Shown: in pieces, positions 10,565 to 20,103 of the stretch
How the letters are laid out: every line of letters starts with the position of its first letter
Position numbering within the stretch: position 1 is the stretch's first letter
NCBI GenBank assembly: GCA_012841565.1
Contig: DUUM01000299.1
Coordinates: 1-64,000 of the forward strand
From: Candidatus Epulonipiscium sp.
Lineage (GTDB): Bacteria; Bacillota_A; Clostridia; Lachnospirales; Cellulosilyticaceae
DNA length: 64,000 nt
Reading direction: 5' to 3'
Translations under genes and position numbers: made by a program
Notes under the pieces: generated by a model
What the model saw: only the letters and a program-made list of their open reading frames with translations
Databases searched by the model: none
Told to the model about the DNA's origin: nothing

Positions 10565-12873
10565 AACATTCTTTTATCCTCCATTAGATTCATTTTAACT
10601 GTTTCACCATTACTATAGGTTATAACCGCACCTACATCTTTTGTTGTTTGTACTGGCACCTTGTTTACTCTATACCGGTCAACGACCTCCGTATGGGGGT
10701 GGTTATAGCGATTTTTTTTGCCACAACTAATAATCGCAACATCTGGTGCTACCTGAGTAATAAGCTCCTGGGTAGAGGATGTTTTAGATCCATGGTGGGG
10801 TACTTTTAGTATGTTAATATGATTTTTTTCTATATTCCTAGCCATTTCTTTTTCGTAATATGCTTCGATATCGCCTGTAAAATAATAAGATACCTGATTA
10901 TGTTTGAGCACTAAAACCACAGATGCATCATTGCCTTCTATCTGATTTAAACCTTGAATCGGATAGATACATGTCATCTCTATATCTTTATCTTTTATGA
11001 CATCTTTTGCACTCATTTTATGCACTGGAATATGTTCAGATTGTATTATATCATAAAACGCCTTAAAATGGGTGTCCTCAATTGGTATTTGTGATAAGAA
11101 TAATTTCTCAAAAGGATAGGACAAAGCAAGCTCCCCCAGGCCATCCATATGATCTGAGTGGGCATGGGATAAGATAGCCCCATGTACTCTTGATATACCA
11201 TTATATTTTAAAAACTGTTCAATCTTTTTGCCATTTCCAACATCACCACCATCTATAATAAAGGTCTTATGATGAGGGGTTGTTATAACAATAGAATCCC
11301 CCTGACCTACATCCAAAAACGTAACGCTTAAATCTCCAGGAATAACTCTTTTTAGGCCTATAAAAACAACTAATAATATGTTAATCCCTATGACATAATT
11401 TTTTATCTTTTGCCTTTGCTCCAGGGTTAACTTTAAATACCATAGGATTAAGCCTATAAATAAGAGGTACATACTTAATTCTAAGAAATCTGGTCTGCCA
11501 ATAATAAGAGTAGAAAACGGAATTTTAAGGGCTAATTGGGATGATTTCTCTATGATTTTAAGTAAATAATACGCACTCCCGATAATCCCCTTAGCTAATA
11601 ATAGATGAATAGGGGAAATAAGCATGGCTATAAAGCCTATAATTACTACAATTGTGATTAAAGGTATGAGTAATAAATTCATCAGTATACCAATTGGGCT
11701 AATGACATAATAATAGTAGGCAATAACCGGGGTAGTCCCCAAAGTTACAGCAATCATAGGTGCTATATAGTTTCTTATCTTTTCAGGAATGATATAGATT
11801 TTTCTAAAAAAAGGCGTCAGTAATATTAAACTCCCTACAGCCACAAAAGAAAGTTGAAATCCAATATCCCATAAATATAAATTATTATATACTAGCAATA
11901 CCAGTGCTGCAAAACTCCAAGAAGTTATAGGATCTGGCTTCTCCTCTATTAGGGTACCTATAATAATAATTGACATCATTATAGCAGATCTCGTTATGGA
12001 AACACTAAAACCTGTCAGGGCTGCGTACATCCACAATATAACCACAACGATTATAGATTGTAGGTTCTTGTTTAGGCCTATTCTTTTTAATAGCCACCAC
12101 AAAACACCTGCAATAACAGAAATATGCAGCCCTGAGATTGCCAAAACATGTGCAATCCCTACATCTTTATATAATTCTTGTATTTCTTTTGATAAAAAAA
12201 CCTTATCTCCAAGTAACATAGCCTTCATGATTTGCGCTTCATTCTCTGGCATAATACGTTCAAATATCTGCCCATAATAATCCCGTATACGGCGGGTTAT
12301 AGCTAATTTCTTTCCTGTTTGTTCAACATTAAACATTTCTGCTTTTAGTTTGGCAGATATACCACGAATCAATAGGTAGCTACGCTCATTAAACGCACCT
12401 GGGTTCCTTTGAAACCCTAGGCACTCTAAGTTACCTTCAGCTACAATGATATCACCTTGCCTGGCTGTTTTAAACTGCTTTCCAACTTCAATCTTAATGT
12501 TTGTTTTAATATTACTTTCTTTATTAGGCTTTATGATATACTGATTTTGATACTCATATTCTTTAACTTCTAACACTTCTCCTGCGATTATATGATTAGG
12601 AGAAGTATTCTTTAAAAATATATTTTCTTGCTTAAGGACAGGATTTAAAACCATACTCACGATTCCTAAAAAGGTAAATAATAAATAGATTCCTATATAT
12701 TTATTATTATAAAAAACAGCTATTATAACTGTGATGGTAATAATTATAGTAAAAAACAGGGAAAGTCGCATTTGATCATAATGCAACTCTCCCCCTATTA
12801 ATCCTATTATATAAAACAATGTACCCATAGCCAATGGCCGCTTAACATACCTATTATTTCTATTTTTCTTCAA
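10555..12873 (-). CDS. comEC: ComEC/Rec2 family DNA uptake channel
   Basis: Membrane channel that passes single-stranded DNA into competent cells. The 772-aa protein shows two to three N-terminal membrane segments, a DUF4131-like soluble domain (about 95-200), the competence core starting around HVLAISGLHISVI, further helices, and a C-terminal metallo-beta-lactamase-like domain with HAHSDHMDG (His570, His572, Asp574, His575) and VPHHGS. It therefore looks intact. TTG at 12873 is the only start with a suitable spacing to a GAGAGGG; it overlaps the GerMN gene by 14 nt, implying translational coupling. Confidence 0.93.
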   Translation of the reverse strand: MKKNRNNRYVKRPLAMGTLFYIIGLIGGELHYDQMRLSLFFTIIITITVIIAVFYNNKYIGIYLLFTFLGIVSMVLNPVLKQENIFLKNTSPNHIIAGEVLEVKEYEYQNQYIIKPNKESNIKTNIKIEVGKQFKTARQGDIIVAEGNLECLGFQRNPGAFNERSYLLIRGISAKLKAEMFNVEQTGKKLAITRRIRDYYGQIFERIMPENEAQIMKAMLLGDKVFLSKEIQELYKDVGIAHVLAISGLHISVIAGVLWWLLKRIGLNKNLQSIIVVVILWMYAALTGFSVSITRSAIMMSIIIIGTLIEEKPDPITSWSFAALVLLVYNNLYLWDIGFQLSFVAVGSLILLTPFFRKIYIIPEKIRNYIAPMIAVTLGTTPVIAYYYYVISPIGILMNLLLIPLITIVVIIGFIAMLISPIHLLLAKGIIGSAYYLLKIIEKSSQLALKIPFSTLIIGRPDFLELSMYLLFIGLILWYLKLTLEQRQKIKNYVIGINILLVVFIGLKRVIPGDLSVTFLDVGQGDSIVITTPHHKTFIIDGGDVGNGKKIEQFLKYNGISRVHGAILSHAHSDHMDGLGELALSYPFEKLFLSQIPIEDTHFKAFYDIIQSEHIPVHKMSAKDVIKDKDIEMTCIYPIQGLNQIEGNDASVVLVLKHNQVSYYFTGDIEAYYEKEMARNIEKNHINILKVPHHGSKTSSTQELITQVAPDVAIISCGKKNRYNHPHTEVVDRYRVNKVPVQTTKDVGAVITYSNGETVKMNLMEDKRMLWK

Positions 12874-13819
12874 TCAGCGACTCATCCCTCTCAAATAATA
12901 TACTTAAATCAAGATGCCCTTTATACTCAGTTTGTTTTTTTCCATCAATTAAAAAAACTACCTTTTTTACTTTCGGAGACGATTCTGTTAATGAGTTGAC
13001 AATAGAATAAACAGTGAATATTTCTCCCGTTGAACCGCCTGGATGTTTAGATTTAAATTCTGCGGATAAATCTATTTGGCATACACCATCTATTGTTTTT
13101 ATATCATTGATTTTAGTTTCTGGTGGGACTGTGGCAATATTGTTTTTGTTTTGTGGTCCTTTAATTAACTCTTCTACAATATATCTTTCTAATGGCACGT
13201 TATTACTAATTTGAATTTTTCTATTTTCCGCTACTAATCCCATTGCCTGTTCATCAGTAAAATATAATACTATATTTTGCTGATTAGTTGGTGGTTTTGG
13301 ATCCGGCTGTACAAGCACGATATCATCCTTAAAGATAGGCCCAATAGGCAGCCCTTCTGGGGATAGTAAAGGTTCTTTATCGACTAGGAATTCCACCCAG
13401 TTTATAAAAGGAAAATAGGTTAGTGTCCGAACAAAACTAGCCCTCATAATCATCTGTTTTTGAACTGATAGGTCATGATATTGGCTGGAGAAACTAATTT
13501 TCGCACCATTTTCAACTAGTTCAATCGTTTGTATTTTAACATCATTTGGAATTATTGGTGATAAACTCGTTGACTGAGGTCCTTTTTCAATGGTACCAAT
13601 TGCAAGTCTTACCTTTTTTTCATCTGTATCTATTTCTTTTGGATCTAAATATATTTTTTCTGAAACAAGCTTTCCATCTACCTGATTAACAAAATAAACA
13701 TTTATTTCCTCTTTATTGACTATCTCATCGTCACTAACCTGGTTGCTACATGATGCCATTAGTAACACGATTAAAACTAACCCTACTATTTTATAAATTG
13801 ATTTGTATTTACTTTTCAC
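12860..13819 (-). CDS. GerMN-domain lipoprotein
   Basis: Secreted lipoprotein with a type II signal peptide: a hydrophobic stretch followed by the lipobox LMASC (Cys near residue 24 from this start). Two GerMN-type domains follow (about 40-155 and 185-300), each with a pattern like VRLAIGTIEKGP / VEELIKGPQ. GerMN domains occur in the spore germination protein GerM and in envelope regulators. GTG at 13819 is 8 nt after GAGG; the GTG at 13828 has no room for a ribosome site. It sits directly after a sensor kinase, so it may be an envelope factor connected with that system rather than a germination protein. Confidence 0.85.
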   Translation of the reverse strand: MKSKYKSIYKIVGLVLIVLLMASCSNQVSDDEIVNKEEINVYFVNQVDGKLVSEKIYLDPKEIDTDEKKVRLAIGTIEKGPQSTSLSPIIPNDVKIQTIELVENGAKISFSSQYHDLSVQKQMIMRASFVRTLTYFPFINWVEFLVDKEPLLSPEGLPIGPIFKDDIVLVQPDPKPPTNQQNIVLYFTDEQAMGLVAENRKIQISNNVPLERYIVEELIKGPQNKNNIATVPPETKINDIKTIDGVCQIDLSAEFKSKHPGGSTGEIFTVYSIVNSLTESSPKVKKVVFLIDGKKQTEYKGHLDLSILFERDESLIEEK

Positions 13820-13834
13820 GTATTTCACCTCACA

Positions 13835-15244
13835 TTAAAGTTGATGTCTGAGCGGAATACTCACTAAGAACTTTGTACCATTTTGCCCTTCGCTTTCCAC
13901 TTTGATCCTTCCCTTATGCATCACAATTGTTTTGTATGTAATTGCAAGTCCAAGACCAGTTCCACCTGTTTCTCTGTTTCTAGTTTTATCCGTGCGGTAA
14001 AAACGCTCGAAAATCTTACTTTGTTCATCTAGGTTAATTCCCATTCCCGTATCTGTAATACTGATAAATGCATCTTGATGGTCAGAGTTCAAGGTAACAT
14101 GTACTTTCCCCTCATTTGGTGTATATTTAATACCATTTTCTACTAGATTGGATAAGGCAAGGGTTAACTTAACTTCATCGATTTCTGCCTCAACTTCTAC
14201 TTTGCCCTCATAGGTTAGTAGAATGCTTTTTTGCTTAGCTAAAGGAGATAATCGCTTTAAAATTGCTTGAATCATTTGATTTAAATTAATTGTATTAATA
14301 TTCATAGGAATTTCTTTTTGATCTAACCTTACCAAGGTAAGAAGGTCATTAATAATGTTGTTCAAACGGTCCACTTCCGAATTAATATCAATAAAAAATT
14401 CTTTATACATCTCCTCTGGAACATTATCCTGAAAAAGCAATGCCTCCGTTAGGACTTTAACCGCCGACAAGGGTGTTTTTAATTCATGTGAGACATTAGA
14501 TACAAATTCTTCTCTTGATTGTTCTACCCTTTGTAGTTGCTCCGTCATGTGATTAATGGCGCTGCCTAACTCTGAAACCTCATCTTTACCGGTTATGGTT
14601 ATTTTTTGATCAAGTTGCCCGTTTGTGATCTTTTGAACAAATACTAACAAGGTTTTTAAAGGTTTAATAATAACCCCTGATGTAAAAAAACTTAAAAGGG
14701 CAACTATTATACTGGTAAGAAGGGATAATAAATAGGTCTGAGTTTTCATTTCATCCAGTGACTTGTAAACATCGTCAATAGAGGCTGAAATCAATACTGC
14801 CCCTATAACCTGATCTTTATTTTCCCGATCTCCAATAGAAGCTGATGCACTCATAATCATGGCATCATCTTTTTTCTGTTTTTCCGCACTATCTCTACCT
14901 TCTAGTGCTTCAAATACTTGTTTATTTATAATGGTGCGATTGAGGTCTGCTTGACTTGAGTCACCTACAACAAATCCTTGCTGATTAATGACTAAAATAC
15001 GTGCATCTAATTCTTTATCTTTACCGGTTTCAATGAGCATATACATGAAGGCTGTTTGATTACTATCATCTTTTAGATAATTACCTTGGTGTATTTGGCT
15101 TGCTACCATATTTGCTTTACGAAGCCATTCTGATTTGCTTTTGTCTATATAGTATGTTTCCATTCTTTCAAGTAAAACACTGGAAAATAGCATCAGTGGC
15201 AGATAGCTTACTAAGAAAAAAAGAATTAGTAATCTCCAGCGCAT
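13835..15244 (-). CDS. Sensor histidine kinase with HAMP domain
   Basis: Membrane sensor kinase of the PhoR/ResE/WalK type (HPK1). It has a membrane segment at about 5-24, an extracytoplasmic sensing region to about 172, a second membrane segment about 173-196, a HAMP linker, a HisKA domain with phospho-acceptor His253 in SHELKTP, and a HATPase domain with NLVENGIKYTP, DTGMGI and GGTGLGL. The length is 469 aa. The start ATG at 15244 has a modest GGTGG. It follows its response regulator by 19 nt. The stimulus cannot be told from sequence. Confidence 0.93.
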   Translation of the reverse strand: MRWRLLILFFLVSYLPLMLFSSVLLERMETYYIDKSKSEWLRKANMVASQIHQGNYLKDDSNQTAFMYMLIETGKDKELDARILVINQQGFVVGDSSQADLNRTIINKQVFEALEGRDSAEKQKKDDAMIMSASASIGDRENKDQVIGAVLISASIDDVYKSLDEMKTQTYLLSLLTSIIVALLSFFTSGVIIKPLKTLLVFVQKITNGQLDQKITITGKDEVSELGSAINHMTEQLQRVEQSREEFVSNVSHELKTPLSAVKVLTEALLFQDNVPEEMYKEFFIDINSEVDRLNNIINDLLTLVRLDQKEIPMNINTINLNQMIQAILKRLSPLAKQKSILLTYEGKVEVEAEIDEVKLTLALSNLVENGIKYTPNEGKVHVTLNSDHQDAFISITDTGMGINLDEQSKIFERFYRTDKTRNRETGGTGLGLAITYKTIVMHKGRIKVESEGQNGTKFLVSIPLRHQL

Positions 15245-15263
15245 ACTATGAAACCACCGTTTC

Positions 15264-15950
15264 TTAATCCTTAAAATAATAACCTACCCCCCATTTTGTA
15301 TGTATATACTCAGGTTGACCTGGATTCGGTTCTATTTTTTCACGCAAGCGTCTGACATGAACATCAACTGTCCTAACATCCCCTGGGTAATCATACCCCC
15401 ATATGGTATCTAACAGTTGGTCCCTGCTATATACTTTACCTGGACTATTGGCTAATAGTGCTAGCATATCAAACTCTTTAGCCGTCAAATTAATTTCTTC
15501 ATTACTAATAAAAACTCTTCGGCTGTTAATTTCTAACCTAAGTTCTTCTACTTCAAGGGTTTTCTTGTTTTGTTCTTTATTATTTTGTGCAGCTCTTCTT
15601 AAAATGGCTTTTATACGCGCTTTAAGCTCTAGTATATTAAAAGGCTTTGTGACATAGTCATCTGCTCCGTATTCAAGCCCCATAATCTTATCCATATCTT
15701 CCCCTTTAGCTGTTAGCATGATAATAGGAACATTAGACGTTGCCCGAATCTGTCTACAAACCTCAAGACCATCAAAAATAGGTAACATAACATCTAAGAG
15801 GATAATACTATATTCTTTAGATAAGGCCAAATTCAAAGCCTCTTCCCCATCGTAAGCAGTATCTACTTCCCAACCCTCTTGCTCTAAACTAAATTTTATA
15901 CCTTTAACAATTAACTTTTCATCATCCACTACTAATATTTTACTCTTCAT
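15264..15950 (-). CDS. OmpR-family response regulator
   Basis: DNA-binding response regulator. The receiver domain has acidic pocket DDE (9-11), phospho-acceptor Asp53 in LLDVMLP, Thr in MLTAKGED and Lys in VTKPF. The C-terminal winged helix ends with RTVDVHVRRLREKIE. The ATG at 15950 (229 aa) is preferred to the TTG at 15974 because AGGAGG sits 7 nt before it. Gene order comEA, regulator, kinase, GerMN lipoprotein suggests one transcript. Targets are unknown. Confidence 0.95.
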   Translation of the reverse strand: MKSKILVVDDEKLIVKGIKFSLEQEGWEVDTAYDGEEALNLALSKEYSIILLDVMLPIFDGLEVCRQIRATSNVPIIMLTAKGEDMDKIMGLEYGADDYVTKPFNILELKARIKAILRRAAQNNKEQNKKTLEVEELRLEINSRRVFISNEEINLTAKEFDMLALLANSPGKVYSRDQLLDTIWGYDYPGDVRTVDVHVRRLREKIEPNPGQPEYIHTKWGVGYYFKD

Positions 15951-15961
15951 TAAACTTCCTC

Positions 15962-16648
15962 CTACTGAAAACAAATATAGTCCTTTATTTTTTCTAATGT
16001 TACTTGCCCAATGCGAGAAACATTAGTCACATCTTGCAAAGTTTTAAAATCACCATTAGCTTCCCTATAGCCAATAATGTTTTGTGCTATAGTTGGGCCA
16101 ATACCAGGTAAAGACGTTAATTCCTGCTGATTAGCCTTATTAATGTTAATAAGTTCACAGTCTTTATAGGAGGACTCATTCCCTCCTACTCTATTGTCGT
16201 ATGAATTGCCGCTTTTGTCAATTTCTTCTCCTACTTTAGGGATATATATTTTTTCTCCCTTTTGGATTTCCATTGCAAGATTCCAGACTTCCTCATCTGC
16301 GTCATCTGTAAATCCACCTGCAGCAATAATTGCCTCCTTGATAATAGTCGTAGGGCTTAAATAATAAACATCCGGATTCTTAACTGCTCCGCATATGTAT
16401 ATTGGAATACTCTGTATGGCTGTAGTTTCAATTGCTGGCGTTTCATTCTCTATGACATTTACCCTCTCAGCATCTCCACCTATGCCTACGTCCTCTAACA
16501 ACACATCACTCTGGTCATCTTCCTGGGTAATTGGAGCCGTTGTAAACTCATATTCGTTATCTATATTCGTTACGATGTATAAAACACTTGAAATTGTGAA
16601 AACTATTATAATGATAAAAACACCATACTTCTTATATTCTCGTTTCAT
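15962..16648 (-). CDS. comEA: ComEA-type DNA receptor
   Basis: Membrane-anchored DNA-binding protein for transformation. One N-terminal membrane segment (about 8-26) is followed by an acidic linker, an SLBB domain (IYICGAVKNPDVYYL... to about 150) and a C-terminal helix-hairpin-helix pair (ININKANQQELTSLPGIG), ending near IKDYICF. The ATG at 16648 follows GGGGAG by 6 nt; the upstream ATG at 16687 lacks a ribosome site. It is the first gene of the run to comEC and holA, but separated from comEC by three non-competence genes. comEB is absent. Confidence 0.92.
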   Translation of the reverse strand: MKREYKKYGVFIIIIVFTISSVLYIVTNIDNEYEFTTAPITQEDDQSDVLLEDVGIGGDAERVNVIENETPAIETTAIQSIPIYICGAVKNPDVYYLSPTTIIKEAIIAAGGFTDDADEEVWNLAMEIQKGEKIYIPKVGEEIDKSGNSYDNRVGGNESSYKDCELININKANQQELTSLPGIGPTIAQNIIGYREANGDFKTLQDVTNVSRIGQVTLEKIKDYICFQ

Positions 16649-16791
16649 AGATTTCTCCCCATATCTTATCTGTTTTAGCAAACTCATTTATGGAGAGTAT
16701 TGACAATATTACAAAAAATACACATTTAAATTAGGACTTACTTACTTTTCCATTATCTGATATAATAAAATGATTACGGAAGGAGATTTTC

Positions 16792-18147
16792 ATGCTTAAA
16801 TATAAAAAGTTATTATCCAACCTTTTTTTAGTCCTTATTATTATAAATATAATTCATATTCCTATATATGCTAATACGCCTTATCCTGATATATTTTCAG
16901 AGTCCGCAGTTTTAATAGACGCTAAAACTGGTAGGGTTCTTTTTGGCAAAAATGAAAACACTCGTTCATATCCTGCCAGTATCACAAAGTTGCTGACTGC
17001 ACTGATTGCTATTGAAAATCAAAAACCAACTGATATTATTACAATGTCAAAAGAAGCCGTTTTTAGTATTGAGCGTAATAGTAGTAATATAGGTCTTGAT
17101 GTCGGCGAGCAAATAAGCCTAGACCAAGGACTACACGCCCTCTTGTTTGCATCAGCGAACGAAGTAGCTAATGGTATTGCAGAGTTGTGCGACGGCTCTA
17201 TAGCTGCCTTTGCTGAGCACTCAACGAGACGTGCAAAAGAACTTGGGGCAATGAACACAAACTTTACAAATCCCCATGGTTTACATGATCCTAATCACTA
17301 CACCACAGCTTATGATATGGCACTCATTTCTCGGGAAGTTATTGGGCAACCTTATTTTCAAGAAATTATGAATACCCACACCTACCAAATCCCGCCTACA
17401 AATAAATGTGAAGAAATACGCTATTTATCCCAACCTCATAAGCTTTTGAACGAACAGAGATATGGAAAAACTTATCGCCCAGAAGTAATAGGGGGCAAAA
17501 CAGGCTATACAACTGATGCCGGTAACACTCTAGTAACCATGGCCAAACGCGATGATGTGGAACTAATATGTGTTGTCCTTAAGTCTAATAGTCAAAATCT
17601 TTACAAGGATACAAATCTGATTTTAGATTATGGTTTTGAAAATTATAAATCTATTCCCCTTCATCAGCAAGAGAATATCATTACTTCTATACCTATGTAT
17701 GCCATAAAAAGCGGAGAATTACTCCATGTGGCTGATGGTGATATTTGCGTCGAGGAGTGCGTTAATCTACTTGCTAGTTCTAGTACAAAAGAAAGAATGA
17801 TCAATCCCATCATTTCTTTGCCTGCTAGGCTTGAGCGGGACGCATCTGTCGGGGATATCGTTGGTACTATTTCATATGAATATGAAGGAACTGCCCTTGC
17901 CACAAGCAACTTAGTGATTAAAACCCTAAACTACTTGCCTTCCTCAGAGCCAGCTATTTTTCCTAAAAGCCCTCAGGATGCGATGCCACTATTTATAATG
18001 CCATCCATTCCTTGGATTCCCTTAGGCTTATTGGCGGGTGCAGTTTTGATATTTGGCTTATTAGCCTTGTTTTCAAAACACCGAAGACATCATAAACGTC
18101 AAAAAATAAAGAAAAAAATACTTAAATTTTCTAAAACTATAAAATAA
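16792..18147 (+). CDS. D-alanyl-D-alanine carboxypeptidase (DacF/S11 type)
   Basis: Low-molecular-weight penicillin-binding protein that trims the terminal D-Ala of peptidoglycan stem peptides. A signal peptide (about 1-27) is followed by the three active-site motifs: SITK (Ser63, Lys66), SAN (121-123) and KTG (236-238). A PBP5-like C-terminal domain ends in one membrane segment (about 404-425) and a very basic tail; S11 enzymes are usually held by an amphipathic helix, so this anchor is a true helix instead. ATG has GGAGA 7 nt upstream. It is alone on the plus strand; a TATAAT at 16761-16766 may be its -10. Confidence 0.93.
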   Translation: MLKYKKLLSNLFLVLIIINIIHIPIYANTPYPDIFSESAVLIDAKTGRVLFGKNENTRSYPASITKLLTALIAIENQKPTDIITMSKEAVFSIERNSSNIGLDVGEQISLDQGLHALLFASANEVANGIAELCDGSIAAFAEHSTRRAKELGAMNTNFTNPHGLHDPNHYTTAYDMALISREVIGQPYFQEIMNTHTYQIPPTNKCEEIRYLSQPHKLLNEQRYGKTYRPEVIGGKTGYTTDAGNTLVTMAKRDDVELICVVLKSNSQNLYKDTNLILDYGFENYKSIPLHQQENIITSIPMYAIKSGELLHVADGDICVEECVNLLASSSTKERMINPIISLPARLERDASVGDIVGTISYEYEGTALATSNLVIKTLNYLPSSEPAIFPKSPQDAMPLFIMPSIPWIPLGLLAGAVLIFGLLALFSKHRRHHKRQKIKKKILKFSKTIK

Positions 18148-18175
18148 AAGGTCTCCTTAGGAGACCTTTTATTTT
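18141..18175. terminator. Bidirectional terminator of dacF-like gene and rsfS
   Basis: 16-bp stem with AAAAGGTCTCC (left arm 18141-18156) and GGAGACCTTTT (right arm 18160-18175), loop TTA. It overlaps the ends of both convergent genes. Confidence 0.88.
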
Positions 18176-18528
18176 ATTTCTAAATCCATTACTTCTCCAT
18201 CAATCCATAATTTATCTAAGTTGTAAAACTCAGCTTCTTCTTTATGGAAGATATGAACCATGACACCATTAAAATCTAATAATATCCATCTTGCTGTATT
18301 GTATCCTTCTTTACCTATTTGCATATAGCCTTGTTCTTGTAACTTGTCTTCTACTTCATCCGCAAGGGCAGCTACTGCTCTTGTATTGCCGGCTGTAACA
18401 ATAATAAATATATCCGCAATGGTTGTTATCTCTGTTACATTTAACACTTTTATTGGTTCATCCGTTTTACTTTTAAGTGCTTGGTATACATATTGTGCTA
18501 TTTCGTTAGATCTTTCAAATTCCTTCAT
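18169..18528 (-). CDS. rsfS: Ribosomal silencing factor RsfS
   Basis: Binds L14 on the 50S subunit and blocks subunit joining when nutrients are scarce. The 119-aa protein shows the family landmarks DIFIIVTAGNTRAV, the stretch GYNTARWILLDFNGVMVHIF and a terminal FYNLDKLW. ATG at 18528 has GGAGGG; it overlaps yqeK by 14 nt, in the usual obg-yhbY-nadD-yqeK-rsfS order. Confidence 0.96.
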   Translation of the reverse strand: MKEFERSNEIAQYVYQALKSKTDEPIKVLNVTEITTIADIFIIVTAGNTRAVAALADEVEDKLQEQGYMQIGKEGYNTARWILLDFNGVMVHIFHKEEAEFYNLDKLWIDGEVMDLEIK

Positions 18529-19120
18529 TCAATCCCTCCATATCTGCTTTTGTATATTCTTCTAAAATAGAATAAATAATAGGATGCACATTTTTTTCTG
18601 TGGCATTTAAATAATTAATGGTATAATTCAATGCAAATAGCATAGCCTTATTTAAATCCATATAGGCTATTCTCCTGAGATTATTTAATTCTAAATGGTT
18701 TTTTCTGTTGGGTTCTATAATATCTGCTATATAAATAACTTTTTCTAAGTCAGACATATTATGACTACCTAATGTGTGATTAATAATGGCATTTAAAATA
18801 TCCTCATCTTCAATATTGTACTCTTCTTTAGCAATATATGCTGCAATATCTCCGTGAATTAAATGGATATTTTGACTCAGAAAATCATCTACCGCTATAT
18901 TGTGCTCTAGACAAAACTCTCTTTTTTTAGTTGATGTAAATTCTTTTGCTATATCGTGAAACAAAGCGGCTATGGTCACTTTATCAGAATCCACCCCATA
19001 TATTACCGCTAAATCTTTAGCAGTTTCAACTACCCCTAGGGTATGCTTAAAACGATAAGCAGTCATGTGCTGTTCTACATATTGTTGCAATATTGGTATA
19101 TCGACTATTTCCCCATCCAT
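18515..19120 (-). CDS. yqeK: HD-domain Ap4A hydrolase YqeK
   Basis: Symmetrical bis(5'-nucleosyl)-tetraphosphatase of the YqeK family, which degrades Ap4A. The HD signature is visible as RFKHTLGV, then ALFHDIAKE, and later IIEPNRKN. The 201-aa length is typical. ATG at 19120 has AGGTG 9 nt upstream. It begins 10 nt after nadD stops. Confidence 0.93.
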   Translation of the reverse strand: MDGEIVDIPILQQYVEQHMTAYRFKHTLGVVETAKDLAVIYGVDSDKVTIAALFHDIAKEFTSTKKREFCLEHNIAVDDFLSQNIHLIHGDIAAYIAKEEYNIEDEDILNAIINHTLGSHNMSDLEKVIYIADIIEPNRKNHLELNNLRRIAYMDLNKAMLFALNYTINYLNATEKNVHPIIYSILEEYTKADMEGLNEGI

Positions 19121-19130
19121 AATGTTTCAC

Positions 19131-19775
19131 CTAATTACCTTTATCGGAGTATAATTTGAATTTCTGAATGTATTTTTCTACAGCTTGTGGTACAAGATAT
19201 TGTATAGGCTTATATTTTTCTACTCTGCCCCTTATGTCTGATGATGAAATAGCAAGTGCTGGTACTTCTAAATAATGAACTGAACATTCAAAAGACCCCT
19301 TAAGTTCCTCTACCTTTTCCCTAAGTTGCTGCCTTTTGTATCCCGGCCTTGTTACGGCCACAAATTCACATATCTTCATCAACTCATCCACACGTTCCCA
19401 TGTGAGAATTTCATGAACGGCATCAGCTCCTGTTATAAAATATATCTTTACATCAGGGTTGTAGGATTCTTTAATTTTTTTAATGGTATCGATGGTATAT
19501 GTGGTGCCCGGCCTATCAATTTCAATACGTGAAACATTAAAGTGAGGGTTTTCAACAGTTGCGAGTACAGTCATTAGGTACCTGTGCTCACTATGTGTTA
19601 CTCTTCCAGCATCCTTGTGTGGGGGATGTCCAGTGGGTATAAAAATAACTTGGTCAATCTCAAATTCATTTCGCACTTCTTCTGCTGTCATAAGATGCCC
19701 TATATGAATAGGATCAAATGTACCGCCCATAATTGCAAGTTTTTTTATATGACCTGTAGCCTCTATATTTCGCAT
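19131..19775 (-). CDS. nadD: Nicotinate-nucleotide adenylyltransferase
   Basis: Makes nicotinate adenine dinucleotide from NaMN and ATP in NAD synthesis. The nucleotidyl-transferase motif GGTFDPIHIGHL lies at residues 17-28, and ISSSDIRGRV near the C-terminus is the second ATP motif. The product has 214 aa. ATG at 19775 has AGGAG 7 nt upstream. It lies between yhbY and yqeK in a well-known cluster. Confidence 0.96.
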   Translation of the reverse strand: MRNIEATGHIKKLAIMGGTFDPIHIGHLMTAEEVRNEFEIDQVIFIPTGHPPHKDAGRVTHSEHRYLMTVLATVENPHFNVSRIEIDRPGTTYTIDTIKKIKESYNPDVKIYFITGADAVHEILTWERVDELMKICEFVAVTRPGYKRQQLREKVEELKGSFECSVHYLEVPALAISSSDIRGRVEKYKPIQYLVPQAVEKYIQKFKLYSDKGN

Positions 19776-19791
19776 CTTGTTCTCCTATTAC

Positions 19792-20091
19792 TTATTTAGG
19801 TAATTGAATTTTAGGTTTTGTTTTGGAAGCCCTGTATAATGTTATTTTTCTACCAATAACCTGAACTGGAATAGATTTTGTTCTGCCACTTATGGTATCA
19901 CTTGCTTCTTCTGGCTCCACCATACAATTGCTTAGAACGCTCAGTTTAATAAGTTCTCTTGCTTCAAGGGCCTCATCAATGGTTTTTGTGAGTTCTGGGG
20001 TAATGCCGCTTTTTCCAATTTGAAAAATAGGGTCAATTGTCTGAGCTAAGCCTCTTAAATGCGCCCTTTGCTTGCTTGTAAGTTTGTTCAT
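19792..20091 (-). CDS. yhbY: YhbY family RNA-binding protein (CRM domain)
   Basis: Single CRM domain, thought to take part in 50S assembly. The 99-aa protein begins LTSKQRAHLRGLAQ and contains GKSGITPEL (the CRM GxxG loop region) and VQVIGRKITLYR. ATG at 20091 follows AAGGAGG. It is next to the ribosome-assembly GTPase gene obg. Confidence 0.95.
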   Translation of the reverse strand: MNKLTSKQRAHLRGLAQTIDPIFQIGKSGITPELTKTIDEALEARELIKLSVLSNCMVEPEEASDTISGRTKSIPVQVIGRKITLYRASKTKPKIQLPK

Positions 20092-20103
20092 ATGCTCCTC
20101 CTT

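Noticed and set aside
16700..16728. TTGACA upstream of the dacF-like gene
   Set aside because: No acceptable -10 at 16-18 nt; the TATAAT at 16761 lacks a -35 at the proper distance.
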